This document shows positions 43,327 through 51,663 of a stretch of DNA of 58,064 nucleotides, in pieces; positions within the stretch are counted from its first letter, which is position 1, and each line of letters begins with the position of its first letter. The stretch covers positions 1-58,064 of the forward strand of contig JBCCQA010000035.1 of assembly GCA_039024635.1 (NCBI GenBank). Direction: 5' to 3'. The notes under the pieces were generated by a model. That model worked only from the letters and a program-made list of their open reading frames with translations, had not been told where the DNA came from and did no database searches. Origin of the DNA: Kuafuiihalomonas sp039024635 (GTDB lineage Bacteria; Myxococcota; Kuafuiibacteriia; Kuafuiibacteriales; Kuafuiibacteriaceae). A program made the position numbers and the translations under genes.

Positions 43327-44766
43327 TCAGCGGTCGTTGAAGGCGCCGGGGTCCGGGGTGCTGGCTGCGTCGATGGCGGTCTGGGCTTCGGGGGTCCCGT
43401 AGCTGCTGCCGTTCACGGCGCTGGCGTCGATGCGGATTCGGCCGTCGCCGCCGGGGCCGCCTCCGTTGCACTGGGCGCCGCCCCCTACGGCGGAGAGGGC
43501 ATCAGCGGCGACCTGCAGGACGTTGGCGCTGAGCCAGATCGTACCACCGCTTCCTCCACCGCCGCCTCCGCCACCTCGGCCGCCGCAGTTGTCGTTCACG
43601 ACCCCGATCTGTCCGTCCACCGTAAGGAGACCGTTCACGACGACGTCGTCCGCGACGATGACGACCATGCCGCCCCCGTTTCCGCCCAGGGTCGAGGTGC
43701 CGGGACCGCTCACACCCCCGGCGCCGCTTCCACCAGCCGAGCCCAGGTACAGTCGCTCGAGCCCAACCTCTCCGTAGAGCGCGCCCGGGCTGCCGCCGAC
43801 GTGACGATCACCATTGTCTTCGCCCGCCATCCCCTGGCTTCCGTAGCTGGCGCCGCCTCCGCCCGCGCCGATGGTTCGGGTCGTGCAGTTGAAGACATCG
43901 CAGTCCGAGGTTCCACCCTGGCCGGCCCCGCTGTTGGCCAGGGGTGCTTGGCCCTCCACCGCCTCCGGCTGCCCCGAGATGGACTCCCCGGTCCGACCCA
44001 TGCGGCCGTTGGCGGCGACGTTGGTGGCGCGAAAGCCTCGGTGGGACATGTCGATTCGACCCCCCGCCTGAATCTCCAGCTCCTGGGTCCGTACGAACAC
44101 CACCCCCCCGCGGCCCCCGTCGAAGGCACGGCTCGTCACCACGCCGCCATCGGTCACCTCCAAGCGCAGAAAGTGGGGGATGCGCTGAAGCATGACCGAC
44201 TGCCCCTGAAGGTCGGCGTTGCCGCCATCGAGACCGTAGACGCCCTCGACTGGATTGCGAAGAGTGACTTCGCGCTCGTCCACCGAGTCCACGAAGCGTG
44301 TTTCGAAAGCGCCCACGGTCGCGAAGTCGTCGGATGTGCCGCGAAGGCTGATGAGCAAGACCTCGTCGCCCGGCGCCAATCCGCGGGCCGGGTCGCCGAC
44401 TGTGACGAGATCGCCCTCGATGGAGCTGATTCGGTAGCTGACGCCGAAACCGTCGCTCCCTTCGGGTCGCGGATCGTCGTCCAGATCTACGGTCTGCTCG
44501 ATCGTCTGCTCGCCGTCACTCCCGTCACCTGACCACTGCCCGCAGTCGAGTCCATCGTCGGGCTGGCCGGAGCAGTCGTTGTCGAGTCCATCGCAGACCT
44601 CCGGCATGGGCGTACATTCCGACATGTCGCCGCCTCCAGCGTCGTCGCCCCCGAGATCCGAAGGATTCCCTATATCTCTCCCCAAGCTCGGCTCCTCTTC
44701 GCTGCAGGCCCAGCTGCAAAGGAGTGCGACCGAGAAGGAAGCGGAGAAGAGACGGATTCGAAGCAT
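43327..44766 (-). CDS. Gly-rich lipoprotein with MopE-type Cys motif
   Basis: 479 residues. Signal peptide MLRIRLFSASFSVALLC ends in the lipobox SWACS. It is followed by an acidic Gly-rich linker and EVCDGLDNDCSGQPDDGLDC, the putative metal-binding motif (PF11617-like) named from the copper-associated surface protein MopE. The rest is beta-rich and extremely Gly-rich (GGRGGGGGGGGSGG, GAGGGGASYGS), with repeats like VRTQELEIQAGGRIDMSHRG that suggest a right-handed beta-helix. ATG 44766 starts the signal; the upstream in-frame start at 44850 gives an unlikely extension. A surface-exposed role is expected. It lies downstream of the OPT operon on the same strand but is separated by about 195 bp. 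Confidence 0.75.
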   Translation of the reverse strand: MLRIRLFSASFSVALLCSWACSEEEPSLGRDIGNPSDLGGDDAGGGDMSECTPMPEVCDGLDNDCSGQPDDGLDCGQWSGDGSDGEQTIEQTVDLDDDPRPEGSDGFGVSYRISSIEGDLVTVGDPARGLAPGDEVLLISLRGTSDDFATVGAFETRFVDSVDEREVTLRNPVEGVYGLDGGNADLQGQSVMLQRIPHFLRLEVTDGGVVTSRAFDGGRGGVVFVRTQELEIQAGGRIDMSHRGFRATNVAANGRMGRTGESISGQPEAVEGQAPLANSGAGQGGTSDCDVFNCTTRTIGAGGGGASYGSQGMAGEDNGDRHVGGSPGALYGEVGLERLYLGSAGGSGAGGVSGPGTSTLGGNGGGMVVIVADDVVVNGLLTVDGQIGVVNDNCGGRGGGGGGGGSGGTIWLSANVLQVAADALSAVGGGAQCNGGGPGGDGRIRIDASAVNGSSYGTPEAQTAIDAASTPDPGAFNDR

Positions 44767-44938
44767 GTCAAGACGACTAGCACATCGGCAGCTCGATAGA
44801 GCGCGGCAGTCGGATGCGATCCCGCGAGAGCCTGGCGGCAACGGATGCAACTGGCCTCGGTGCTAGTTGTAGCATTTCTTGCGCGGCCCGACCGCAAGCC
44901 AGCTTCAGCTGGGCGGACGGGAGGGACACCGCCGGGGA

Positions 44939-44952
44939 CTGAGCCGGCTCAG
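44939..44952. repeat. 14-bp perfect palindrome after the TPR gene
   Basis: CTGAGCCGGCTCAG lies 10 bp beyond the stop of the minus-strand gene at 44962. It could be a protein-binding site for the downstream lipoprotein gene or part of a weak terminator. No U tract is present. Confidence 0.35.
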
Positions 44953-44961
44953 GGGCAAGGC

Positions 44962-46023
44962 TCAGCCCTCGTCGCCGACGGCGCGGGAAGCTGGGGTGAC
45001 GGACGCAGCTTGGCGAGCGGCTTCGATCTTGGCGCTGAGCTGGTCGAGGTCCTTCTGGAACTTGGGTCGGTTTTGCGCAACGAGGCGGTTCCGCATCTCG
45101 TCCGCGAGATCGAGAGCGCCGGTTTCGACCGCGCAGCGCGAAGCCTCGAAGTACAGCTTGGCCCGCATCTCCGAACTCCAGTGGGACCGGTCCTGGGCCA
45201 GCACGTCCAGGTGGGGCTGGAGCACGGGAAGCGCGTCGGCGCAGCGCTTAACCTTGCGGAGCGCCCGGGTATACTCGACGGCGTACTGAGGATTCTCGGC
45301 CAGCTGGGTCAGGCGACGGCCGGTGTCCCAGGGCTTGCCGAAGTCCGAGCGCTCCCCCTCCTTGTGGGCTGTGGTCGCGAAGTGGTGCGAGATGTACGTG
45401 GCCTCGATGGCGTACACGGTGTCGCCGTGGGCGAGCCGATTCAGCGCGGCATGTCCGATGTCCGCGTCACCACCGATGCCCGCCATTTGGAGGAGGGCGC
45501 GCTGGTAGAAGGGCGCGTCGCCAAGGGTGGTGTAGAGAACGCCGGTCACGAAGTCGACGGTGGGGCTGACGGGTCCTTGGCGACGCCGGTCCAGCATGCG
45601 GTCCGTCGTACGGGCCTCGCTAATGGCCGATGTCTTCTCGCCCTTCTCGAAGAGAGCACGGATGCGGCGCATGCGGGCCTCGATCTCCATGTCCTTGAAG
45701 CGGCGGCCGTACTTTCCGAAGGCCCTCGAAAAGCCGTACATCCTCTGGAGCTGATCGAGTCGATACTGAACCCACTTCGGCGTGTCGCCGTAGAGGGTCA
45801 GGTACATCTCGGCCAAGTTGACTCGGGCGTAGACACTGCAGGCGATGTCGTCGGGGTCCCGGCTACGCTCGAGCTTTTCGATCTGCGCTTCGGAGTCCTC
45901 GACTTTCAGCTCCATGACCGACTGCACGGCCTGGGCACAGGACGGCCGCTCGTACCAGGGGGCTTTTGCGGAGGCCGTCAGCCCTGGAGCGAGCAGAACC
46001 ATGGCCGCGGAGGCGAAGCTCAT
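44962..46023 (-). CDS. secreted TPR-like helical protein, third gene of OPT operon
   Basis: 353 residues with a Sec-type signal peptide (AAMVLLAPGLTASAKA). The rest is helical with TPR-like spacing (IACSVYARVNLAEMYLTLYG, YAVEYTRALRKVKRCADALP, MRAKLYFEASRCAVETG) and a repeated pattern of Tyr and Ala. No catalytic motif is recognised. It follows the small membrane protein by 49 bp, with a hairpin in the gap. With the transporter, it may act as a periplasmic partner or be only co-expressed; not resolvable from sequence. Confidence 0.72.
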   Translation of the reverse strand: MSFASAAMVLLAPGLTASAKAPWYERPSCAQAVQSVMELKVEDSEAQIEKLERSRDPDDIACSVYARVNLAEMYLTLYGDTPKWVQYRLDQLQRMYGFSRAFGKYGRRFKDMEIEARMRRIRALFEKGEKTSAISEARTTDRMLDRRRQGPVSPTVDFVTGVLYTTLGDAPFYQRALLQMAGIGGDADIGHAALNRLAHGDTVYAIEATYISHHFATTAHKEGERSDFGKPWDTGRRLTQLAENPQYAVEYTRALRKVKRCADALPVLQPHLDVLAQDRSHWSSEMRAKLYFEASRCAVETGALDLADEMRNRLVAQNRPKFQKDLDQLSAKIEAARQAASVTPASRAVGDEG

Positions 46024-46046
46024 GGAGGCACCATCTCAGAGGATCC

Positions 46047-46074
46047 GAGATCCGCAAAGGACGCGACGGATCTC
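46047..46074 (-). promoter_or_regulatory. intercistronic hairpin in the OPT operon
   Basis: GAGATCCG (46047-46054) pairs with CGGATCTC (46067-46074) around 12 nt. It occupies the 49-bp spacer between the second and third genes and touches the upstream stop codon. It may protect or terminate part of the transcript, setting lower expression of the third gene. Confidence 0.4.
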
Positions 46075-46573
46075 ACAGAGAATCGAGGGCTTGGGAGGCA
46101 TCATCGAAGCGCCCGAGGGCGACCGCGAAGGACCGCTCGGACTCGTGGGCATAGCCGTCAGCGCCCGCTGCCCAGGATCGATTGAGAGCCCGCTCACCCT
46201 GGGCAAAGCGGTCCATGACCGCTGCGTAGGCGTCGAGTCCGTGGGCCCGCTGAATCGACTCTCGGGCTTCGACGAAGGCGTCCAAGGACGGCATCAAGGC
46301 CCGATCGATGTAGTCCGGAATCGCCTCTTCGCTGCGGGCCCGCATTTGCCGCCTGAGTTGGACCAGAGCGTCCTTCGCCCGCTGCAGGCCCTGCTGTGTG
46401 ACCTCCGCCGCTTCCGACTCGCCGCCCGCCAAGCGCATGGCAAGCACTCCGAGGCCCGCCACACCCAGGCTGGGACCTAGCGCCTCCCAGCGAACCAAGT
46501 CCGGCACTTCGACCAAGAAGTAGGCGCCAGCGAGCATGCCCACGCCGAACAAGACAAGGCCTACGAGCTTCAT
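46073..46573 (-). CDS. small inner-membrane protein with C-terminal helical domain
   Basis: 166 residues. Two hydrophobic helices at the N-terminus (LVGLVLFGVGMLAGAYFLV and LGPSLGVAGLGVLAMRLAGG) are followed by a charged helical region with likely coiled-coil character (LQRAKDALVQLRRQMRARSE). Its ATG overlaps the stop of the OPT transporter gene (4 nt), so co-translation and possibly physical association are likely. No known domain is recognised. Confidence 0.68.
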   Translation of the reverse strand: MKLVGLVLFGVGMLAGAYFLVEVPDLVRWEALGPSLGVAGLGVLAMRLAGGESEAAEVTQQGLQRAKDALVQLRRQMRARSEEAIPDYIDRALMPSLDAFVEARESIQRAHGLDAYAAVMDRFAQGERALNRSWAAGADGYAHESERSFAVALGRFDDASQALDSL

Positions 46574-48318
46574 GAACCACCTCCCACCAAGATGGCACCA
46601 ATGGCGTTCCCGACGCCGACCAAGGCCTCGCCGACGATGAGGCCTGCGGCCACGGGGATGCCGCTGTTCTCGGACCAGTGCCGTCCTTTAGTGCGATCGG
46701 CCAGGACCCGAAGGCTCACGCCAATGGTGTAGGTGAGGACGATGAAGAAGGGCATGTAGAAGCCGAGGCCGATGTGGACGCCGATGCCGCCCAAGCCCGA
46801 CAGCGAGAGGAGAACGCCCAGCGCTCCGCCGGCCAAGTAGCGGAACGCGGGCACGTCCCCACCCACGATGCCGCCCACCATGCTGGCCAAGGCTTGGCCC
46901 TGGGGCGCGGGCAGCCGCTCCGAGCCCAGTCCGTACTTGTTGTGGAGCACGAAGATTAGCCCCATGACCAAGAACGGCCCGAGCCAGGTGGCCATGAACT
47001 GCCCGACTTGTTGGGCCTTGGGCTGGGCCCCGGTCATGTAGCCCGACTTCAGGTCGAGCATCATGTCGCCGGCTTGGGCGATAGCCACGCAGATGGCCGC
47101 ACCCACCGTGACGGACACGATGATTGTCTCCTTGGTCGGGATGCCCGCGGACTTCGCCACGAAGACCAAGATGGTGACGGCGATGAGCGTCATGCCCGAC
47201 AGCGGCGACCAGTTAGTACGGCCCAGACACTCGGAGACGATGACGCCCGCCACCCAGATCCACAGGGTGCCTACGATCGCCATGCCCAAGGCGGCGGGCA
47301 GCGTCATGGAGGCCGAGCCGTTCCAGGCCACGACGATCAGGCCGACGAAGCCGAGGCCCACCATGCTGTAGAGGACCTTGATCGAAAGCTCGTCACCGTC
47401 CGCGCCCCGGCCTGAAGCGGCCGCCTCCTGCATGCTCTTCAGCGCACTGCGAATGAGAGGAAAGGCGCCAACGACGCCGCCGAGGGCGGCGCCGATGAGA
47501 ATCCCAATGCCCCCAGGCTGGAAGAGGGTCCCACGTAGGGCACCCGGACCGGCCTGGACGACGGCCTGGGTGGCTTCGGGGCCGAAGGTGTTGAGGAGCG
47601 GCGCCAGCAGCCAGTAGCAAAGGAAACCGCCAATGCCGAAGACGAGGCCGCCTTTGCCGGACAGGAAACCCACTCCGATCGTAAGCAAGGATAGGTAAAA
47701 GTTGACGTTGAGGTAGGCAGGCAGGCCGAGGGCAGCGCCTACCGGCGCTACCTCGGTGTGCACGACCTTGGTCACGAAGAGATGGAACAAGGCCGAGACG
47801 GCGGCGCCGACTAGAAGCAGGCGGGCCTTCTGAATGCCGGCTCCCGGTGACTTGAGGACGGCGGCCACCGCGATGCCGCCCGGATAGGCCAGGCGGTTGT
47901 AGTCGATCATCTGCTTACGCAAAGGAATGATGAAGGCGATGCCCAAGATCCCGCCGGTGATGCAGGCGAGGATCATCAGCCAGGGATCGAAGTCGACCAC
48001 GCCTTCGTACTGCTCGTTGAGGATGAAGAGGGCGGGGACCGAGAACATCATGCCTGCCGAAGCGCCGTTCACGGCCGAGGCCACGGTCTGGTTGATGTTG
48101 TTTTCGACGATGGACTTTCGCCGGAGCCCGCCTCTCAAAACGCCCCAGCCGAGGATGGCGGCCAACTCCGACCCCTCGATGGAAAACCCGAGGATCAGGC
48201 TGGCGTACCCGATACTGACCGTGATCAGCGCCCCGAGGCCGTAGCCCACGAGAACGGCGACCCAGGTCAGCTCGGGATAGGGGCTCGAGGGCTGGTCCGC
48301 ACCTTCGAGGGCCGTCAT
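46570..48318 (-). CDS. OPT family oligopeptide transporter
   Basis: 582 residues, about 14 hydrophobic segments. Family markers are SIVENNINQTVASAVNGASAGMMFS in the N-terminal half (the NNxNQTxxSA motif), NRLAYPGGIAVA, GLPAYLNVNFYLSLLTIGVGF and DLKSGYMTGAQPKAQQ near the C-terminal third. OPT carriers are proton-coupled importers of small peptides, glutathione derivatives or metal-peptide chelates; the bacterial group is poorly characterised. It is the first gene of a three-gene operon and translationally coupled to the next. Confidence 0.92.
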   Translation of the reverse strand: MTALEGADQPSSPYPELTWVAVLVGYGLGALITVSIGYASLILGFSIEGSELAAILGWGVLRGGLRRKSIVENNINQTVASAVNGASAGMMFSVPALFILNEQYEGVVDFDPWLMILACITGGILGIAFIIPLRKQMIDYNRLAYPGGIAVAAVLKSPGAGIQKARLLLVGAAVSALFHLFVTKVVHTEVAPVGAALGLPAYLNVNFYLSLLTIGVGFLSGKGGLVFGIGGFLCYWLLAPLLNTFGPEATQAVVQAGPGALRGTLFQPGGIGILIGAALGGVVGAFPLIRSALKSMQEAAASGRGADGDELSIKVLYSMVGLGFVGLIVVAWNGSASMTLPAALGMAIVGTLWIWVAGVIVSECLGRTNWSPLSGMTLIAVTILVFVAKSAGIPTKETIIVSVTVGAAICVAIAQAGDMMLDLKSGYMTGAQPKAQQVGQFMATWLGPFLVMGLIFVLHNKYGLGSERLPAPQGQALASMVGGIVGGDVPAFRYLAGGALGVLLSLSGLGGIGVHIGLGFYMPFFIVLTYTIGVSLRVLADRTKGRHWSENSGIPVAAGLIVGEALVGVGNAIGAILVGGGS

Positions 48319-48419
48319 GGAGCGTGATGGGGCTCAAATCGGGCCGACCGCGTCAAGCCTGCGCCTGCCGGCAGCCGATCGAAGCTGAGTCCCGCCCCGG
48401 GCAGCTGCCAGAGGAGGAT

Positions 48420-48803
48420 TCAGGCTCGCTTCTTTCGGAGGCGCTCGGCCTCGAGGAGGGCTCGGGTATGGGTGATGACGCCGCAGAGGAAGGGGACCAG
48501 GACGTTCACCTCGGCGATGGACTCGACCATGTACGAGGCCATGCCGGACGAGCCGGGGATACGGAGGTCGACGTCACCGTGGGGGTACCAAAGACCCGAG
48601 AGGTCGACACGGACGCCCCGCTTCTTGGGTCGGATGCGGATGTAGACCAAGGCTCGGCCATCGCAGTCCAGTCGAACGTAGGGAGGGAGGCCGGGGGTGA
48701 GGACCGTCCCCTCTCGGACACCCAGGCCGGCGCCGATGAGGCTGGAGATGAGCTCCTGATGGACGGGGAGGAGTTCGGTTCGGATGGTGTCGAAGTCTTG
48801 CAT
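48420..48803 (-). CDS. hypothetical protein, conserved-looking small domain
   Basis: 127 residues from ATG 48803, chosen because GGAG lies 8 nt upstream; the longer frame to 48854 has no such site. The sequence has an alpha/beta pattern (DFDTIRTELLPVHQELISSL, VYIRIRPKKRGVRVDLSGLW) and a basic tail. No signal peptide and no catalytic motif. It is divergent from ttcA across a 237-bp gap that holds a repeat array, so it is a candidate for shared regulation with that gene. Function unknown. Confidence 0.68.
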   Translation of the reverse strand: MQDFDTIRTELLPVHQELISSLIGAGLGVREGTVLTPGLPPYVRLDCDGRALVYIRIRPKKRGVRVDLSGLWYPHGDVDLRIPGSSGMASYMVESIAEVNVLVPFLCGVITHTRALLEAERLRKKRA

Positions 48804-48921
48804 GTCGGTGTCTCCTTTCGGGGCGCTTTCCGCGCCGCCGTTGGCCCTCGCCAATTCAGATTCCGGGCCAACCCGCCGCGAGGCGGAAGGAGCTTCGATT
48901 CAAGGCCCACCGCCGCTCAGA

Positions 48922-48997
48922 CCGTCTGGATCTCGTCCGAATGTCGTCCGGATAGGGTGCGGCCCCGTCCGGATCCGGACGCCAGACGACCGGACGG
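48922..48997. promoter_or_regulatory. helically phased repeat array, probable regulator binding sites
   Basis: The 9-mer CGTC(C/T)G(G/A)AT occurs at 48923, 48934, 48945 and 48966, spaced 11, 11 and 21 bp, that is on one face of the helix. The last copy overlaps an inverted copy to give the 16-bp perfect palindrome CGTCCGGATCCGGACG at 48966-48981. A further inverted-type copy (ACCGGACGG) lies at 48989-48997. It sits in the divergent gap before ttcA (start 49041) and the unknown gene (start 48803). Confidence 0.6.
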
Positions 48998-49040
48998 CTG
49001 GGCTTGCCGAATGCGGTGAGATGGGGGAGCACCACAAGCC

Positions 49041-49838
49041 GTGAAGGGGTCCAAAGCCCAGCGTGCACTCGCTCGGTCCATGGCGGGGACCTGCAAGCGG
49101 TTTGGTCTGCTGGAGGCGGGTGACCGGATACTGGTCGCCATCAGCGGCGGGAAGGACTCCTACGCCATGCTGGTGCTCCTTCACGAGATGCGCCGAAAGC
49201 TACCCTTTCCTATCGAGTTGGTGGCGGTCCATTTGGATCAGGTCCAGCCGGGCTACGACGGCAGGGGCTTGGAGGCCTGGCTCACGGCCAAGGGCTGGGC
49301 CCATCGTATCGTCCAGGAGGACACTTACTCGGTAGTGACCGAGCACGTTGCGCCAACCCAGACCTACTGCTCGCTGTGCTCGCGGCTCCGGCGCGGGATC
49401 CTCTACACGACGGCCGAAGAGCTCGGGTGCAACAAGATCGCTTTGGGCCACCACCGAAACGACAGCCTGGAGACCTTTCTCCTGAACCTGTTCTACGCAG
49501 GTAAGCTCCAGGCCATGCCCGCTGCCTACCGGACCGACGACGATCGCTTCACGGTCATTCGGCCCTTGATAGAGGCCGACGAGGCCACAATCCGTACCTT
49601 TGCCGAAGAGCAGGCCTTCCCCATCATCCCCTGCAACCTCTGTGGCTCCCAGGACAACCTGAAGCGGGTCGAGATGAAGCGGCTTCTCACGCAGCTCGAG
49701 GCCGACAACCCGAACCTCCGCGCCATCATGATGAACGCTTTGGGGAACGTCTCGGTCAGCCACCTTCTGGACCCCACCCTTCGTCGCGCGGATGAAGCGC
49801 CCGAACCCGCAGCCCCACCCCGACTCAAAGTCCTTTGA
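49041..49838 (+). CDS. ttcA: tRNA 2-thiocytidine biosynthesis protein TtcA
   Basis: 265 residues. ATP-dependent thiolation of cytidine 32 in tRNA. PP-loop SGGKDSYAMLVLL near residue 35, the Fe-S binding pair CSLCSRLRRG in the middle, GHHRNDSLETFLLNLFY, and PCNLCGSQDNLKR near the C-terminus are TtcA signatures. Start GTG 49041 has GGGGGAG upstream. The stop overlaps a TTG in front of pyrC. The promoter region contains the repeat array at 48922-48997. Confidence 0.93.
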   Translation: MKGSKAQRALARSMAGTCKRFGLLEAGDRILVAISGGKDSYAMLVLLHEMRRKLPFPIELVAVHLDQVQPGYDGRGLEAWLTAKGWAHRIVQEDTYSVVTEHVAPTQTYCSLCSRLRRGILYTTAEELGCNKIALGHHRNDSLETFLLNLFYAGKLQAMPAAYRTDDDRFTVIRPLIEADEATIRTFAEEQAFPIIPCNLCGSQDNLKRVEMKRLLTQLEADNPNLRAIMMNALGNVSVSHLLDPTLRRADEAPEPAAPPRLKVL

Positions 49839-49870
49839 TCCCGGCGCCGCATCAGGAACCCTCGGACCTG

Positions 49871-50893
49871 ATGCGAATCCGTCGGCCCGATGACTGGCAC
49901 GTGCACCTGCGAGACGGATCGATGCTCGCCGCCACCGTCCCCGACACCGCGAAGACCTTTCGAAGAGCGGTGGTGATGCCCAACCTGATCCCCCCCGTCC
50001 AGGACGTCGACGGCGTTCGCGCCTATCGGGCTCGGATCGAAGCCCACATTCCCGAGGGTTCGAACTTCGAGCCTCTGATGACCGCCTACCTCACCAGCGC
50101 CACTAGCCCCGCCCATCTGGAGGCGGCCAAGGATGATCTCTTCGCGGTGAAGCTCTACCCGGCCAACGCCACCACCAACAGCGCCTCGGGCCTGCGGCGC
50201 ATCGACGATGGATGGCCGGTGTTCGAAGCCATGGAAAAGCTCGAGATCCCGCTTCTGGTCCACGGCGAAGTCACCGACCCCGACGTCGACTTCTTCGATC
50301 GGGAGGCCGTCTTCATCGAGCGGCACCTGAAGCCCATCGTCCGCGACTTTCCCGGGCTGAAGGTAGTCCTGGAGCACATCACGACCTCGGACGCCGTCGA
50401 CTTCGTCCGCGCAGCCCGAGCCGGCGTGGCCGCGACCATCACGCCCCACCACATGGAGCTCACGCGGAACGACTTATTCGCAGGCGGCCTTCGGCCCCAC
50501 CACTACTGCCTGCCCGTCGCCAAACGGGCCCGCCATCGGGATGCCGTCGCCCAAGCGGCCTGCAGCGGCGAAGCAAAGTTCTTCTTGGGCACCGACTCGG
50601 CGCCCCACACCAAGGCCAGTAAGGAACAGGACTGCGGCTGCGCCGGGATCTTCTCGGCCCCTACCGCCATGGCCGTGTACGCCGAGGCCTTCGCGGCCCA
50701 GGGGGCCAGCGACAAGCTGGAGGCCTTCGCCTCGCTGAACGGCCCGGCCTTCTATGGCCTCCCCGTAAACGAAGAGTTCATCGAGCTCGAGGCCAAGCCC
50801 TGGACCCCGGACACCTGGCGCGAAACGGCCGAGGGTCCCGTTCGCCAGTACCGTGGTGGCGCTGAGATCCAGTGGAGCGTGACCCCCGCATGA
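49871..50893 (+). CDS. pyrC: dihydroorotase (PyrC type)
   Basis: Zinc amidohydrolase closing carbamoyl-aspartate to dihydroorotate in pyrimidine synthesis. Motifs: RPDDWHVHLRDGSML (metal His-x-His), KLYPANATTNSASG (Lys to be carbamylated), VHGEV, LEHITTSDAVDF and FLGTDSAPHT (catalytic Asp). 340 residues from ATG 49871, which matches the family N-terminus; TTG 49835, overlapping the ttcA stop, would add 12 residues. The stop overlaps the xth start (ATGA). Confidence 0.95.
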   Translation: MRIRRPDDWHVHLRDGSMLAATVPDTAKTFRRAVVMPNLIPPVQDVDGVRAYRARIEAHIPEGSNFEPLMTAYLTSATSPAHLEAAKDDLFAVKLYPANATTNSASGLRRIDDGWPVFEAMEKLEIPLLVHGEVTDPDVDFFDREAVFIERHLKPIVRDFPGLKVVLEHITTSDAVDFVRAARAGVAATITPHHMELTRNDLFAGGLRPHHYCLPVAKRARHRDAVAQAACSGEAKFFLGTDSAPHTKASKEQDCGCAGIFSAPTAMAVYAEAFAAQGASDKLEAFASLNGPAFYGLPVNEEFIELEAKPWTPDTWRETAEGPVRQYRGGAEIQWSVTPA

Positions 50894-51663
50894 AGATCGT
50901 CACCTGGAACGTGAACTCGATTCGGGCCCGGGAAGACATCGTCCTCGACTGGGTCGAGGCCAACGCGCCCGACGTCCTTTGCCTGCAGGAAACGAAGATC
51001 ACCGACCAAGAGTTCCCCGAGGACGGCTTCGTGGACATGGGCTACGAGGTGAGCTTCTACGGCCAGGCCAGCTACAACGGGGTTGCCATCGCCAGCCGTC
51101 GGGGTCTGGGTCCGATTCGCAAGGGCTTCGACGAAGGGGACGAGGAAGAAGAGAAGCGACTCCTCATCACCGAGGTCGAGGGCACGACCATTGTCGACAT
51201 CTATCTGCCCAATGGCAAGAGCTACGGCGGCGATAAGTTTCGCTACAAGCTGGGCTGGATCGACCAACTTCACCGGATGCTGCAGGAGAGGTTGAGCAAG
51301 ACCGAGCGGCTGGTCCTGTGTGGCGACTTCAACATCGCGCCCCTGGACCTCGACCATTACTGGGCTCCCGACGGTACGCCCCGCCTGTTCACCAGCCCCG
51401 AGGAGCGTGCCGCCCTGAAGAAGCTCACCGATCTCGGCCTGGTCGACGTCCACCCCAAGGTCCGGCCGAACGAGCGGGCCTACACCTGGTGGGACTACCG
51501 TGGCCGGGGCTTCCAGCGGGACGAGGGCATGCGCATCGACCTCTTCCTGGTCACCCCTCAGGTGCTTCAGGAGGTGAGCGACATCCAGGTCGACCGAGAG
51601 ACCCGGAGCGGCGAGGGCCCCAGCGATCACGCCCCGGTCATCTTGGAGCTGGAGAGCCCATGA
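50890..51663 (+). CDS. xth: exodeoxyribonuclease III
   Basis: 257 residues of the AP endonuclease/exonuclease III family, acting on abasic sites in DNA. Motifs: TWNVNSIRA (metal Asn), LCLQETKI (metal Glu), LPNG with the downstream Tyr, GDFNIAP (catalytic Asp/Asn) and SDHAPV at the C-terminus (Asp-His). ATG 50890 overlaps the pyrC stop, and its own stop overlaps the next ATG, so the genes from ttcA onward read as one coupled transcript. Confidence 0.94.
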   Translation: MKIVTWNVNSIRAREDIVLDWVEANAPDVLCLQETKITDQEFPEDGFVDMGYEVSFYGQASYNGVAIASRRGLGPIRKGFDEGDEEEEKRLLITEVEGTTIVDIYLPNGKSYGGDKFRYKLGWIDQLHRMLQERLSKTERLVLCGDFNIAPLDLDHYWAPDGTPRLFTSPEERAALKKLTDLGLVDVHPKVRPNERAYTWWDYRGRGFQRDEGMRIDLFLVTPQVLQEVSDIQVDRETRSGEGPSDHAPVILELESP

